Positions 16,501 to 25,797 of a DNA stretch of 64,000 bases are shown here, one piece after another; the first letter of the stretch is position 1; each line of letters starts with the position of its first letter. The notes under the pieces were generated by a model. It searched no databases. It had not been told where the DNA came from and saw only the letters and a program-made list of their open reading frames with translations. Origin of the DNA: Roseibium marinum (lineage in GTDB: Bacteria > Pseudomonadota > Alphaproteobacteria > Rhizobiales > Stappiaceae); assembly GCF_002906165.1 (NCBI RefSeq), contig NZ_PPCN01000010.1:186001-250000 (forward strand), in the 5' to 3' direction. The translations under genes were made by a program, and so were the position numbers.

Positions 16501-17670
16501 TCAGGTGTCCGAACAGGCCTTTGTCAGCGCCATGAACGCACCTCCGGCAAGAAGGCCCCAGAAGGCTCCCGAGACACCGAAGAAACTGACGCCGGAGGCA
16601 GTGACGGCGAAGGTGATGATCGCACTGTCCCGTGTGCCAGCCGCTTTGGTGGCCTCTCCGATGGAAAATGCAAAGGCGCTCAACAGGGCAAGGCCCGCGA
16701 CCGCCTCGATCAGGATTGAAGGTGTCGCGGCGACAAAGGTCATCACCAGCCCGGCAAACAGGCCGAAAAGGATATAGACGGCTCCCGCTGCCGCGGCCGC
16801 CCAGTAGCGCTGGCCTGGGTCCTTGTGCGCATCCTCTCCGGCGCACATGGCCGCCGTGATCGCGGCCAGATTGACCGCATGCCCACCAAAGGGGGCGGAC
16901 AGGAGACTGAAAACGCCGGACAGAGTGAAAAGCGCGCCGCTGTTTGGCTGATAGCCATAGGCCCTCAGAACCGCGATCCCGGGAATGTTCTGCGAGGCCA
17001 TGGTGACGATGAAAAGGGGAAGAGCGATGCTGACCATCGCTTCGAGAGAAAACACCGGCGTGATCAGGATCGGTGAACTGATCAGCTCAGCCGACGAAAG
17101 GTCGATAGGGCCGCTGATATAGAGGGCGATCGCGAAGGTCATGATCATCGCCAGCGGCACGGCATAAAGCCGGGCGAACCGGAAGGCCACCGCCCATGTC
17201 GCGATGATTGCAAGGCCGCTCACCGGCAGTTCCGCGACGGCCCGCACCGGCGCGAGGCACAGTCCGAACAGGACGCCGGCCAGCATGGCGTTGGCAAGCG
17301 GCGCCGGAATGGCGGCCACAGCTCTGCCGAATGGGCGTATCAGTCCGGCAAGCACAATCAGCACGGCACAGACGATAAAGGCGCCAACGGCGGCGGCGAA
17401 ACCGCCTTCAGGCGCGCCTGCCGAAGCCAGAAGCGCGGCTCCCGGCGTGGACCAGGCTATGCTTACGGGAATTCGCGTCTTCAAGGACGCCACGATGGCA
17501 CATAGTCCCATCGACAGGGACAGCGCCATCAGGCCGCTGGTCGCTTCCGCCGCATTTGCCCCGGAGGCTGCCAGTCCCTGGATCACGATGGCGAAGGAAC
17601 TTGCAAAGCCGACGATGGCGGCAAGCAATCCGGCTGACAACGACTGGATGGCAGGTGGCCGAAATGACAT
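16501..17670 (-). CDS. BenE family benzoate/H+ symporter-like transporter
   Basis: Hydrophobic protein of 389 residues with about 11-12 membrane segments, full family length. Family features include GFASSFAIVIQGL near the N-terminus, the IPVSIAWSTPGAALL segment, and FGGHAVNLAAITAAMCAGEDAH late in the sequence. BenE-type carriers import benzoate or related aromatic acids with protons. The ATG at 17670 has AAAGGAT upstream and is preferred over the GTG at 17697. No benzoate catabolic genes are nearby, so the substrate is uncertain. Confidence 0.88.
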   Translation of the reverse strand: MSFRPPAIQSLSAGLLAAIVGFASSFAIVIQGLAASGANAAEATSGLMALSLSMGLCAIVASLKTRIPVSIAWSTPGAALLASAGAPEGGFAAAVGAFIVCAVLIVLAGLIRPFGRAVAAIPAPLANAMLAGVLFGLCLAPVRAVAELPVSGLAIIATWAVAFRFARLYAVPLAMIMTFAIALYISGPIDLSSAELISSPILITPVFSLEAMVSIALPLFIVTMASQNIPGIAVLRAYGYQPNSGALFTLSGVFSLLSAPFGGHAVNLAAITAAMCAGEDAHKDPGQRYWAAAAAGAVYILFGLFAGLVMTFVAATPSILIEAVAGLALLSAFAFSIGEATKAAGTRDSAIITFAVTASGVSFFGVSGAFWGLLAGGAFMALTKACSDT

Positions 17671-17818
17671 GTGTGCATCCTTTGAAAACGGGCACACAAT
17701 ATCCGCGTTGTCGGCAAACGGAACAGGTATTCAAACCGGGAAATCGGATCGATTGGATCTTTTCCCGCAACTTTCTTGCTGCCGGATCATTCCCGAACCG
17801 GCTTGCGTCCGTCCCTGG

Positions 17819-18277
17819 TCAGATCATCAGCATGTCGTTGGTCAGCCGGCCTTCCAGCAGTTCCGTGGCAAAATGGCCGAACGCCAGATAGGCTTCATCG
17901 CGGGTCACGTCGCCGGGATGATCCAGAAGCGGACGAAGCACGGCATGCTGCGAGGCGGCGATGCCGTCGGTCAGGTCGCGGAAGAACATCAGCGAGTTCG
18001 GGAACAACCTGAACTCGGCCGGTTCGTGAACGATGCCCTCGATCGCGTGAAGACGCGGATCGTTCATGACACAATAGACCGTGTCGAGCACCTGGCCCGG
18101 CCGGCCTTCCAGAACCTGGACGATATGCTGGTCGACAAGCAGCAAGGCTCCGGTGACGCCGGCCTTGCGGTTGATGCGGCGGATGCGCAGCAGCGTCTTG
18201 TCGATCTCGTCAGGCAGGGGCAAGCGCATTTTGTCCCATCTGATCTTGCTTCGGTAGCAGGCGCGGTAGAGTTCCAT
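17819..18277 (-). CDS. BLUF-domain blue-light photoreceptor protein
   Basis: 152 residues, essentially a single BLUF domain (FAD-binding, N-terminal 95 residues) with a short helical tail. Residues that hydrogen-bond the flavin in this family appear to be present: Tyr in ACYRSK, Asn in RRINRKAGVTG, and Gln in HIVQVLEG. Short BLUF proteins signal by changing partner binding on blue light and often control motility, biofilm or photosynthesis genes. The ATG at 18277 has AAGGATG upstream, and the frame beyond it adds 17 non-family residues. The 21-residue loop after YRSK is longer and more charged than usual. No output domain is fused, and the partner is unknown. Confidence 0.8.
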   Translation of the reverse strand: MELYRACYRSKIRWDKMRLPLPDEIDKTLLRIRRINRKAGVTGALLLVDQHIVQVLEGRPGQVLDTVYCVMNDPRLHAIEGIVHEPAEFRLFPNSLMFFRDLTDGIAASQHAVLRPLLDHPGDVTRDEAYLAFGHFATELLEGRLTNDMLMI

Positions 18278-18481
18278 GGCATGTTCATCCTTGAGCCGAT
18301 GTATCCAGCCTGCGCGCCAATCCCTCACATTTGCTTAAAATTAAAATCAATTTGGAAGCATTTCCCGCAAGGGAACGCGAGTGTTTCTTGATTCTTGGAA
18401 AACCTGTGCTTTATCGACCTTCCATCAGGCAAAGAAAGCTGTGTAAAACTACGAATACTCTTCGTCAGCCGGAAGTGCGCC

Positions 18482-19072
18482 TCAGCGGTTTTCCTCCAGC
18501 CTGAAATCCAGACCGGCTTTCACGGCCGGCCATTCATGCGGCAAGATCGAATAGACCGCGGTGTCCCTTAGGGCACCGTCTGCCGTGCGCTGATGTGAGC
18601 GCAGGACCCCGTCGAGTTTCGCCCCCAGCCGCTCGATGGCGGCGCGGCTCTGACGGTTCATGAAATGCGTGCGGAATTCGACCGCGATGCAGTCGAGGTC
18701 TTCAAAGGCATGGGCCAGCAGCATGCGTTTGCATTCGGTGTTCACGCGCGTGCGCTGAACCGCCTTGCGGTACCATGTGGAGCCGATCTCAATCCGTTTA
18801 TGCACCGGGTCGATATTCATGTAGGTCGTCATGCCGACTGCCTTGCCGTTCGGTGTCAGCACCGCGAAGGCAAGCATGGAGCCCTTTTCCTGAAGGTCGA
18901 GGCGCCGGTCGATTTCCGCCGGAACGGCGCTTGGCTTGGGAATGGATGTGTACCAGGCCTTCCAAAGGTCTCCCTCGGCGGCGGCTTCCGCCAGATCCGG
19001 GCCATGCGCCTTGGATAGCGGCGCGAGGATCGCATAGGTTCCGGTCAGGGTGACGGGAAGAGGCCAGTTCAT
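18482..19072 (-). CDS. GNAT family N-acetyltransferase (RimJ/RimL-like)
   Basis: 196 residues. It has the layout of RimJ/RimL-type acetyltransferases: an N-terminal LTGTYAILAPLS strand, the IEIGSTWYRKAVQRTRVNTECKRMLLAHAF acetyl-CoA-binding region, and FRTHFMNRQSRAAIERLGAKLDGVLR in the C-terminal third. It transfers an acetyl group to an amine, but the substrate is unknown. It stands alone, in line with the neighbouring BLUF and SDR genes but with gaps of 97-204 bp. Confidence 0.88.
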   Translation of the reverse strand: MNWPLPVTLTGTYAILAPLSKAHGPDLAEAAAEGDLWKAWYTSIPKPSAVPAEIDRRLDLQEKGSMLAFAVLTPNGKAVGMTTYMNIDPVHKRIEIGSTWYRKAVQRTRVNTECKRMLLAHAFEDLDCIAVEFRTHFMNRQSRAAIERLGAKLDGVLRSHQRTADGALRDTAVYSILPHEWPAVKAGLDFRLEENR

Positions 19073-19169
19073 GCGTTTTCTCCAACTGTAATCATCTGGA
19101 CAGGATGCTCCGGCACTTCAGGAATGAACATCCTATCTGCTTCCATTTGTTTCGCCGTGAAAAGAGACC

Positions 19170-19850
19170 CTAGAAGGGCCGCTCTTCACCTGTCCACTTG
19201 AAGAACCTGCCCGTGCCGGAAAGGGTCAGGGTCTCGGCGATCTTCATGACGCCGTCCGCCACGTCGGCCGGAGGCGTGTCGGCGGCGGGACCGCCCATAT
19301 CGGTTTGCACCCAGCCGGGATCGATCAGCGCCACGGGTATGCCTTCCTGTTCAAGCGCGGTGGCAAGTCCCTGCATGACCTTGTTCACCGCCGCTTTCGA
19401 GGCCCGATAGGCGAGAGTGTCGGACTTCCGGTAGCCCATCCAGGCCATCTGGCTCGATATTGTCAGTATTTTGGCCATACCGGACGATCTCAGATGTGGC
19501 AGAAAGGCTTGAGACACGGCAAGGGGCGCGAGCGTGTTGACGGAAAGCGTTTCGGCAAATCCGTCGAAATCCATGTCGGTCGGAGTTTGGCGAGACGGCC
19601 CGATGATCCCGGCATTGTTGATCAGAAGATCCAGACTTGCGGACAGTGCGGCCGCCGCGTCCGCGAGGGCCTTGCGGTCCCTGACATCGAAGATCAGCGG
19701 TTCGTATCCGGTGCCGAGTTTATTGGCCGTTTCCCGGGCCGCCTCGCCGGAGCGGACGGATCCGAACACCGTCCAGCCTCTTTCAAGCGCGGCACGGGCC
19801 AATTCAAATCCGATCCCGCGGTTTGTCGCGGTGATAAGGCATGTGGGCAT
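19170..19850 (-). CDS. Short-chain dehydrogenase/reductase (C-factor-like)
   Basis: 226 residues from ATG 19850; the open frame runs to 20348 but the added part is not SDR-like. The nucleotide-binding motif is atypical, TATNRGIGFELA in place of TGxxxGIG. NNAGI and the catalytic Ser/Tyr-x3-Lys (ISSQMAW, then AYRASKAA) are present. The style is that of CsgA/C-factor-like SDRs. The substrate is unknown. A perfect 8-bp inverted repeat lies 93 bp upstream, suggesting specific regulation. Confidence 0.85.
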   Translation of the reverse strand: MPTCLITATNRGIGFELARAALERGWTVFGSVRSGEAARETANKLGTGYEPLIFDVRDRKALADAAAALSASLDLLINNAGIIGPSRQTPTDMDFDGFAETLSVNTLAPLAVSQAFLPHLRSSGMAKILTISSQMAWMGYRKSDTLAYRASKAAVNKVMQGLATALEQEGIPVALIDPGWVQTDMGGPAADTPPADVADGVMKIAETLTLSGTGRFFKWTGEERPF

Positions 19851-20214
19851 GCGGGTGTCCTTGACACGGGGAGTTTTCCGGCGCTGCCGGAGGATGGACC
19901 TGACTTGTAAAGGTAGCCTGCGAAAAACGGCGCGCAAGACAAACATTGTCCCTATCTCAAAACCTGACAATGTGATTGAAATGGCAACCTGTTCAAACCG
20001 GGCGGTGCCGAAACAAGCCTTTGACAGATGTGAGAAGAACGGCTTGTCTTCCTGTGCCATGTGTCGGAAATTCCGTGAAAGTCCAACAATGCGAGCAGGA
20101 ATTCGATCGCCCGCTGCCTTTTGACAGATCGCATCGATGGCGATCTCGGTATATGGCGGGAAACCGGATCGAGGGGCTTGTCCGCGCAAGCCGGTGAATT
20201 CAACGGGATGAAAT
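19851..20214. other. Intergenic region between divergent SDR and ApbC genes
   Basis: About 360 bp with no supported gene. It carries the inverted repeat at 19943-19973. The rest looks like ordinary promoter DNA; the apparent extension of the SDR frame through it is a chance open frame. Confidence 0.55.
19943..19973. promoter_or_regulatory. Inverted repeat, candidate operator
   Basis: ACATTGTC, 15 bases, then GACAATGT: perfect 8-bp arms. The centre-to-centre spacing of about two helical turns suits a dimeric regulator such as LysR, MerR or AraC type. It is upstream of the SDR gene. Confidence 0.55.
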
Positions 20215-21363
20215 ATGAGCGACAGCATAAAAACCGCAGTCCTTGAACGCCTGGCGCAGATAAAGGGACCGGATCTCGAGGGCGATATCGTTTCGCTGGG
20301 CCTGGTGTCGGAAGTGTTCGTGTCCGATGGCCGCGTGGCGTTTTCCATAACCGTTCCGGCTGAACGGGCGCACGAACTGGAACCTTTGCGGCAGGCGGCG
20401 GAAAAAGTCGTCAGGGAAGTCGATGGCGTGGAAAACGCGATGGTGGCGCTGACGGCTGAACGGGCACCCGGAACCGGCCCCAGTCCCGCTCAGGCGCCGG
20501 CTCCACGTCCCGCCAGGCCGCAACCGGCTCCCGAGGAAAAAGCCCCGGCCAAACCCGGCGTTCCGGGAATCCGCCATATCATCGCCGTCGCCTCGGGCAA
20601 GGGCGGTGTCGGCAAATCGACGACCACCGCCAACCTGGCGCTGGCGATAGCGGCGAACGGCCGGAAGGTCGGTGTTCTGGACGCCGACATCTATGGCCCG
20701 TCCATCCCGCGTCTGTTCAAGGTGTCGGGCCGTCCGGAACAGGTCTCCGGCAGGCTGATGAAGCCGCTGGAAAGCTACGGCGTCAAGGTTATGTCCATGG
20801 GCTTCCTTGTGGAAGAGGAAACGCCGATGATCTGGCGCGGGCCGATGGTCATTTCCGCCCTGACGCAGATGTTGCGGGAAGTCGCCTGGGGAGAACTGGA
20901 CGTCCTCGTGGTGGATATGCCTCCGGGCACGGGGGATGCCCAGCTGACCATGGCCCAGCAGGTTCCGCTTGCCGGTGCCGTGATTGTTTCGACGCCCCAG
21001 GATCTTGCACTGATAGACGCCCGCAAGGGTCTGAACATGTTCAGGCGCGTCGATGTGCCTGTTCTCGGGATCATCGAGAACATGAGTTATTTTCTTTGCC
21101 CGGATTGCGGCGGACGGCATGACATCTTCGGCCATGGCGGCGCGCGCGCGGAAGCGGAAAGGCTCGGTGTGCCGTTCCTGGGTGAAATCCCGCTGACCAT
21201 GAAAATCCGCGAAACGTCCGACGCCGGCACGCCAGTCGTCGTTTCAGATCCCGATAGTGAGGTTGCCGCGGTCTACAGGAACATCGGCGCAAAGGTGTTT
21301 GAGGCGATCGAACAGGCCGCTGCCGCGCCGGACCGGGCTGCCCCGCAGATCGTATTCGATTAG
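20215..21363 (+). CDS. apbC: Mrp/ApbC family iron-sulfur cluster carrier ATPase
   Basis: 382 residues. An N-terminal MIP18/DUF59 domain (residues 5-80) is joined by a Pro/Ala-rich linker to a P-loop ATPase with deviant Walker A SGKGGVGKSTT near residue 127. The C-terminal CPDCGG supplies the two cysteines that bridge a cluster between subunits. ApbC/Mrp proteins bind and deliver [4Fe-4S] clusters in the cytoplasm. Cluster enzymes in this window that might be clients are MoaA and the class I fumarase. It is monocistronic, as far as seen. Confidence 0.92.
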   Translation: MSDSIKTAVLERLAQIKGPDLEGDIVSLGLVSEVFVSDGRVAFSITVPAERAHELEPLRQAAEKVVREVDGVENAMVALTAERAPGTGPSPAQAPAPRPARPQPAPEEKAPAKPGVPGIRHIIAVASGKGGVGKSTTTANLALAIAANGRKVGVLDADIYGPSIPRLFKVSGRPEQVSGRLMKPLESYGVKVMSMGFLVEEETPMIWRGPMVISALTQMLREVAWGELDVLVVDMPPGTGDAQLTMAQQVPLAGAVIVSTPQDLALIDARKGLNMFRRVDVPVLGIIENMSYFLCPDCGGRHDIFGHGGARAEAERLGVPFLGEIPLTMKIRETSDAGTPVVVSDPDSEVAAVYRNIGAKVFEAIEQAAAAPDRAAPQIVFD

Positions 21364-21719
21364 AAAGGGTTACATACGGTTCCGTGACAGGCGGGCGCAG
21401 CCTGCCACTGAACCGTGGCTGCATGAACCCTGATCGGGATTCGGTTCGGGTTGGAGATACGGCCTGCGGTAAGACGCGAAACAGCGCGCATTTGAATGAC
21501 GCGGCGGCATTGTACTGATTCCGCTGCGTGACATTCCGCGAGTGTTCGCGCGCGGTCTCCGGATGCGGACAGAATGGACTCGCGATTTTTTTTGCGCGAC
21601 TTCATGAGTCATTGAGATAATTGAATTTTTTCACGCGCAGATCACGCAAGTTGCTTATATTTAAAAGCAAGTAGCCGCATTCCGGTGTCTTGAAAATACA
21701 CAAAAGGTTATTTCCGGGC
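21364..21719. other. Intergenic region upstream of the MFS gene
   Basis: About 355 bp with no gene. It contains a small hairpin, TTGCTT (21651-21656) with AAGCAA (21665-21670), in AT-rich DNA just before the MFS gene, likely part of its promoter or leader. I see no convincing terminator for apbC. Confidence 0.5.
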
Positions 21720-22958
21720 ATGAGTACCCGACCGTCCCAGACTAGTGGGCCTGATAAAAAGCCCTCTCTGGCAGTGCTGATCGCAATCACAACCGTCACT
21801 CCTCTGGCCATGCAGATTTATCTGCCGTCACTCGCGGGAATGATGATCGTCTTTTCCGCGACCGCCGGAGAAATACAGCTTTCGATGTCGGCATTCTTCA
21901 TCGCCGTCGCGGTCTCGCAACTTTTCTGGGGACCTTTGTCCGACCAATATGGCCGCCGGCCGATCATCATCGCCGGGATGGTTTTATTCGTGATCGGCAG
22001 CGTGCTGTGCCTGGTCGCCCCGACGATCGAGGCCCTGATTGCCGCCCGCGTCATCCAGGCAGCGGGCAGTTGCGCCGGAATGGTGCTCGGCAGGGCGATT
22101 GTGAGGGATCTCTACGGACCCCGGCAGGCCGCCAGCATGATCGGTTTTGTGACCATGGGCATGGCCGTCATGCCGACCGTTGCACCGGCTATCGGCGGTA
22201 TTCTCGACCAGTTTTATGGCTGGCAAGGCGGGTTCGTCCTGTTGCTGGTCTTCGGTGTGGGTGTTTTATGGATGAGCATCTTCTCGTTGCCTGAGACCCA
22301 CAAGGAGCGAACGGCCGTTGGCGCGAAACAGGTCCTCAGATCCTACGGGATGATTTTCAAGGAGCCCCTTTACTGGAGCTATGGCCTGACCGCGGCATTC
22401 AACGCGCTGACTTATTTCGCTTATCTCGGCGGAGCGCCTTATATAGCCTCCGGCCTTCTGTCCCTGAGCGCGGCGGAGATGGGAATTTATTTCATGGTTG
22501 TGGCAATCGGCTACATGGCCGGGAATTTCATTTCCGGCAAGTTCGCCGAACGCGTAGGCATCTTTCCGATGGTTCTTACCGGGACGCTCACCGGCGTACT
22601 TTCCGTTGCACTTATCGCCGGTTTTGCAGCTTTCGGCAGTCTCACCGCCATGGGCCTGTTCCTGCCGATGTTCCTGCTCGGACTCGGCAACGGCATTTGC
22701 TTGCCCAGCGCCCTGGTAGGAGCCATCAGCGTGCGCCCTGAAATGACCGGTTCGGCCGCCGGGCTGACAGCATCGCTGCAGGTTGGAACAGGCGCGATCT
22801 CGGGTTCGCTCGTCGCGTGGCTGTATGCGGACAGTTTCATGGCCGGAACCGCCTGGGGAATGATACTTGTCATGGCGCTGGGGTCTGGCCTCAGTGTGGT
22901 CGCGGCCCTGTCAATCCGCCACGTTTCCGCACGCCGGAGTTTCCTGCCGGCGGAATGA
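21720..22958 (+). CDS. Bcr/CflA family multidrug efflux MFS transporter
   Basis: 412 residues from ATG 21720; the frame extends to a TTG at 21690. Twelve membrane segments are expected. The first segment motif MQIYLPSLAGM and the loop GPLSDQYGRRPIIIAGM between segments 2 and 3 are typical of drug/H+ antiporters of the Bcr/CflA branch. It probably exports small hydrophobic compounds or an amino-acid-derived product. It stands alone. Confidence 0.9.
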   Translation: MSTRPSQTSGPDKKPSLAVLIAITTVTPLAMQIYLPSLAGMMIVFSATAGEIQLSMSAFFIAVAVSQLFWGPLSDQYGRRPIIIAGMVLFVIGSVLCLVAPTIEALIAARVIQAAGSCAGMVLGRAIVRDLYGPRQAASMIGFVTMGMAVMPTVAPAIGGILDQFYGWQGGFVLLLVFGVGVLWMSIFSLPETHKERTAVGAKQVLRSYGMIFKEPLYWSYGLTAAFNALTYFAYLGGAPYIASGLLSLSAAEMGIYFMVVAIGYMAGNFISGKFAERVGIFPMVLTGTLTGVLSVALIAGFAAFGSLTAMGLFLPMFLLGLGNGICLPSALVGAISVRPEMTGSAAGLTASLQVGTGAISGSLVAWLYADSFMAGTAWGMILVMALGSGLSVVAALSIRHVSARRSFLPAE

Positions 22959-23015
22959 CATCCGGCAAATCTTTTCTGAATGAATCTGTCGTCGGGACGA
23001 AACCGGAACAGCCTC

Positions 23016-24065
23016 TCAGCCGCCGGTCACGCTCATGTGGCGGGATACCGCTGGTTGCCGGCTGTTGCGGTCGATGATGAAATCATGACCCTTGGGCTTG
23101 CGCCCGATGGCTTCGTCGATCGCCGCGTTCAGCACATCGTTTCCTTCCGAAGCGCGAAGCGGGTCGCGCAGGTCCGCCATATCGTTCTGGCCGAGACACA
23201 TGTAGAGCTGGCCCGTGCAGGTGACGCGCACCCGGTTGCAACTCTCGCAGAAATTATGGGTCATCGGCGTGATGAAGCCGAGCCGTCCACCGGTCTCCTC
23301 GACCGTGACATAGCGGGCGGGGCCGCCGGTCTTGTAGGGAATGTCGGTCAGCGTGAACGTTTCGGCAAGCCGTGCGCGAACGGTGGAAAGCGGCAGATAC
23401 TGGTCGGTCCGGTCACCGTCGATTTCGCCGAGCGGCATGGTCTCGATAAGGGTCAGATCGTGGCCCTGATCGTGACACCAGTTCAGCATGGTGACGATTT
23501 CATGCTCGTTCACATCCTTGAGCGCGACCATGTTGATCTTGATCTTCAGGCCAGCCTCGGTGGCCGCCCGGATTCCGTCCATGACCTTGCCGAGGTCGCC
23601 CCAGCGGGTGACGGCCTTGAACTTCTGCGCGTCGAGCGTATCGACGGAAACGTTGATCCTGCGAACCCCGCAGTCATAAAGCTCCCCGGCGAAGCGCGAG
23701 AGCTGCGAGCCGTTGGTGGTGAGGGTCAATTCTTCGAGAGCACCGCTATCCAGATGGCGTCCAAGGCCGCGGATCAGGTTCATGATGCCCTTGCGCACCA
23801 GCGGTTCTCCGCCCGTCAGGCGAAGTTTGCGCACGCCCTTTTCTATGAAGGCCGTGCACAGCCGGTCAAGCTCTTCAAGGCTCAGGACCTCGCGCTTGGG
23901 CAGAAACGTCATGTCTTCCGCCATGCAGTAGACACAGCGGAAATCGCAGCGATCGGTGACGGAGACGCGCAGATAGGTCACCGCACGCCCGAACGGATCG
24001 ATCATCGGGGCGAAGGGGCCGTGTCCGCCGGATTCCACCGGCCTCACAATTTCACCGTCTTTCAC
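23016..24065 (-). CDS. moaA: GTP 3',8-cyclase MoaA
   Basis: Radical-SAM enzyme that starts molybdenum cofactor synthesis by rearranging GTP. 349 residues. The SAM-cluster motif is CDFRCVYC near residue 40, the second, substrate-binding cluster uses [18 protein letters not shown], and the C-terminus ends with the catalytic Gly-Gly tail (VTGG). The start at 24065 is a GTG with GAGGGAG upstream; an ATG at 24005 giving [13 protein letters not shown] is a credible alternative. It is separate from mobA-mobB-moeA but serves the same pathway. Confidence 0.95.
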   Translation of the reverse strand: MKDGEIVRPVESGGHGPFAPMIDPFGRAVTYLRVSVTDRCDFRCVYCMAEDMTFLPKREVLSLEELDRLCTAFIEKGVRKLRLTGGEPLVRKGIMNLIRGLGRHLDSGALEELTLTTNGSQLSRFAGELYDCGVRRINVSVDTLDAQKFKAVTRWGDLGKVMDGIRAATEAGLKIKINMVALKDVNEHEIVTMLNWCHDQGHDLTLIETMPLGEIDGDRTDQYLPLSTVRARLAETFTLTDIPYKTGGPARYVTVEETGGRLGFITPMTHNFCESCNRVRVTCTGQLYMCLGQNDMADLRDPLRASEGNDVLNAAIDEAIGRKPKGHDFIIDRNSRQPAVSRHMSVTGG

Positions 24066-24164
24066 GTTCCGCTCTCCCTCAAACGTGCCTTTTCACCAAT
24101 CATATGACGCCCCGGCCGGAAATATCAAATAAATCCGGACCGGCGCTCTCCGGTTTATATCTTG

Positions 24165-24184
24165 AGTAAACTTATCGGTTTACT
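24165..24184. promoter_or_regulatory. Palindrome in the moaA/photolyase divergent promoter
   Basis: AGTAAAC, six bases, GTTTACT: perfect 7-bp arms, placed 100 bp upstream of moaA and 113 bp upstream of the photolyase gene. It is a candidate operator for either gene. The identity of the binding protein is unknown. Confidence 0.5.
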
Positions 24185-24297
24185 TTTGTCAATTCCTTGA
24201 GTGTGGATCCCCGTGCATCACAGGATGACCCTCCGCTCCGATTGATCCGGTTGCTGCCTGTAACGTATGTCTTTCACAGAAAGAAAAAAGAGGCAGC

Positions 24298-25734
24298 ATG
24301 ACGACACTCGTCTGGTTCCGGCAGGATCTACGCACCAGCGATAATCCCGCACTTCATGAAGCCGCGAACAAAGGGCCGGTTCTTCCTGTTTTCATACTTG
24401 ATGAACCCGATCAGTCCGGCGAAGACCATCCGCTCGGCGGCGCCAGCCGCTGGTGGCTGCATCACAGTCTTGCCGCGCTCAAACGGAATTTGCCCGGACT
24501 GGTGTTCCTGCGGGGCAATGCCCGGTACCTCATTCCGCATTTGGCCAGGCAAACCGGTGTCAGCGCGGTTCACTGGAACCGCTGCTACGAACCGCATGCG
24601 ATTGAACGGGACCGGGACATCAAGAGCGCCTTGAAGGAAGAGGGCTTCGAGGTGAAAAGTTTCAAGGCCTCCCTGCTTTATGAGCCCTGGGAACTTGAAA
24701 CCAGGGCGGGTGGGCCGTTCAAGGTCTATTCTCCCTTCTGGAAAACGGCGCGGCAACGCGAGATCGATGCTCCTCTTTCAGCTCCCCGGGAGCTTGAATT
24801 CCTTAAGTTCGACGAGGGTGAGGAATTGGAGAACCTGAAACTCCTGCCGCATTCGCCGAACTGGGCTGCCGATTGGCAAGACCTTTGGCAACCGGGGGAG
24901 GAAGGTGCGGAAAAGCGTTTGCGGTCTTTCCTGAAAGACGGTCTCGACGGATATGGCGAACTGCGCAACCGTCCCGACAGGCCGAATATATCGCGACTTT
25001 CCCCTCATCTGCATTGCGGCGATATTTCTCCAGGCAAAGTCTGGCACGAAACCCGGCGACGAATGTCGCAAGACGGCGCGCTGGCCGGAGACGGGATGAA
25101 ATTTCTCTCCGAACTTGCGTGGCGCGAGTTCTCCTATCATCTGCTCTATCATTTCCCGCATCTGCCCAGCGACAACTGGCGGCCCGCCTTCGACGCCTAT
25201 CCCTGGCGGGAGGCAGGAGACGATCTCAGGCGCTGGCAAATGGGTCAGACCGGTTATCCGATCGTCGATGCGGGCATGCGCGAGCTTTGGCGGACCGGCT
25301 ACATGCACAACAGGGTGCGCATGGTCGCGGCCAGTTTCCTGATCAAGCACTTGCGCCTTGACTGGCGCCACGGCGAAGCCTGGTTCCGCGACACGCTTGT
25401 GGATGCGGACCTTGCCAGCAATTCCGCAAGCTGGCAGTGGGTGGCGGGCTCAGGCGCCGACGCCGCGCCATATTTCCGGATTTTCAACCCGATCACCCAG
25501 GGACGGAAATTCGATCCGGACGGGATCTACGTGCGCCGCTGGGTTCCCGAACTTGAAAAGCTCGGCAACGCTCACCTCTTCGCGCCATTCGACACGCCCC
25601 CGGAGGTCCTTGAGCGGGCAGGGATCACGCTCGGTGAAACCTATCCGCATCCACTCGTCGATCATGCCAGCGCCCGTCAGGCGGCGCTTGAGGGCTATGA
25701 GGCCGTGAAGCAGGCGGGACAAAACGCGTCTTGA
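24298..25734 (+). CDS. phrB: Deoxyribodipyrimidine photolyase/cryptochrome family protein
   Basis: 478 residues, normal for class I CPD photolyases. The N-terminal antenna domain begins TLVWFRQDLRTSDNPAL. The C-terminal FAD domain carries the LAWREFSYHLLYHFP and WRHGEAWFRDTLVDADLASN stretches and the NPITQGRKFDPDGIYVRRWVPEL block found in photolyases. It repairs cyclobutane pyrimidine dimers with blue light. It is divergent from moaA and followed, 63 bp later, by a DUF971 gene in the same direction. Confidence 0.93.
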   Translation: MTTLVWFRQDLRTSDNPALHEAANKGPVLPVFILDEPDQSGEDHPLGGASRWWLHHSLAALKRNLPGLVFLRGNARYLIPHLARQTGVSAVHWNRCYEPHAIERDRDIKSALKEEGFEVKSFKASLLYEPWELETRAGGPFKVYSPFWKTARQREIDAPLSAPRELEFLKFDEGEELENLKLLPHSPNWAADWQDLWQPGEEGAEKRLRSFLKDGLDGYGELRNRPDRPNISRLSPHLHCGDISPGKVWHETRRRMSQDGALAGDGMKFLSELAWREFSYHLLYHFPHLPSDNWRPAFDAYPWREAGDDLRRWQMGQTGYPIVDAGMRELWRTGYMHNRVRMVAASFLIKHLRLDWRHGEAWFRDTLVDADLASNSASWQWVAGSGADAAPYFRIFNPITQGRKFDPDGIYVRRWVPELEKLGNAHLFAPFDTPPEVLERAGITLGETYPHPLVDHASARQAALEGYEAVKQAGQNAS

Positions 25735-25797
25735 CGCAAGAGGCGGAGCGTGGTGAGGCATTCCCAGGCGCTCTGCCAGATCACAAAGGACCCGATC

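Noticed and set aside
19851..20348. N-terminal extension of the SDR reading frame
   Set aside because: Not SDR-like, crosses a clear promoter region with an inverted repeat, and the ATG at 19850 begins the recognisable fold.
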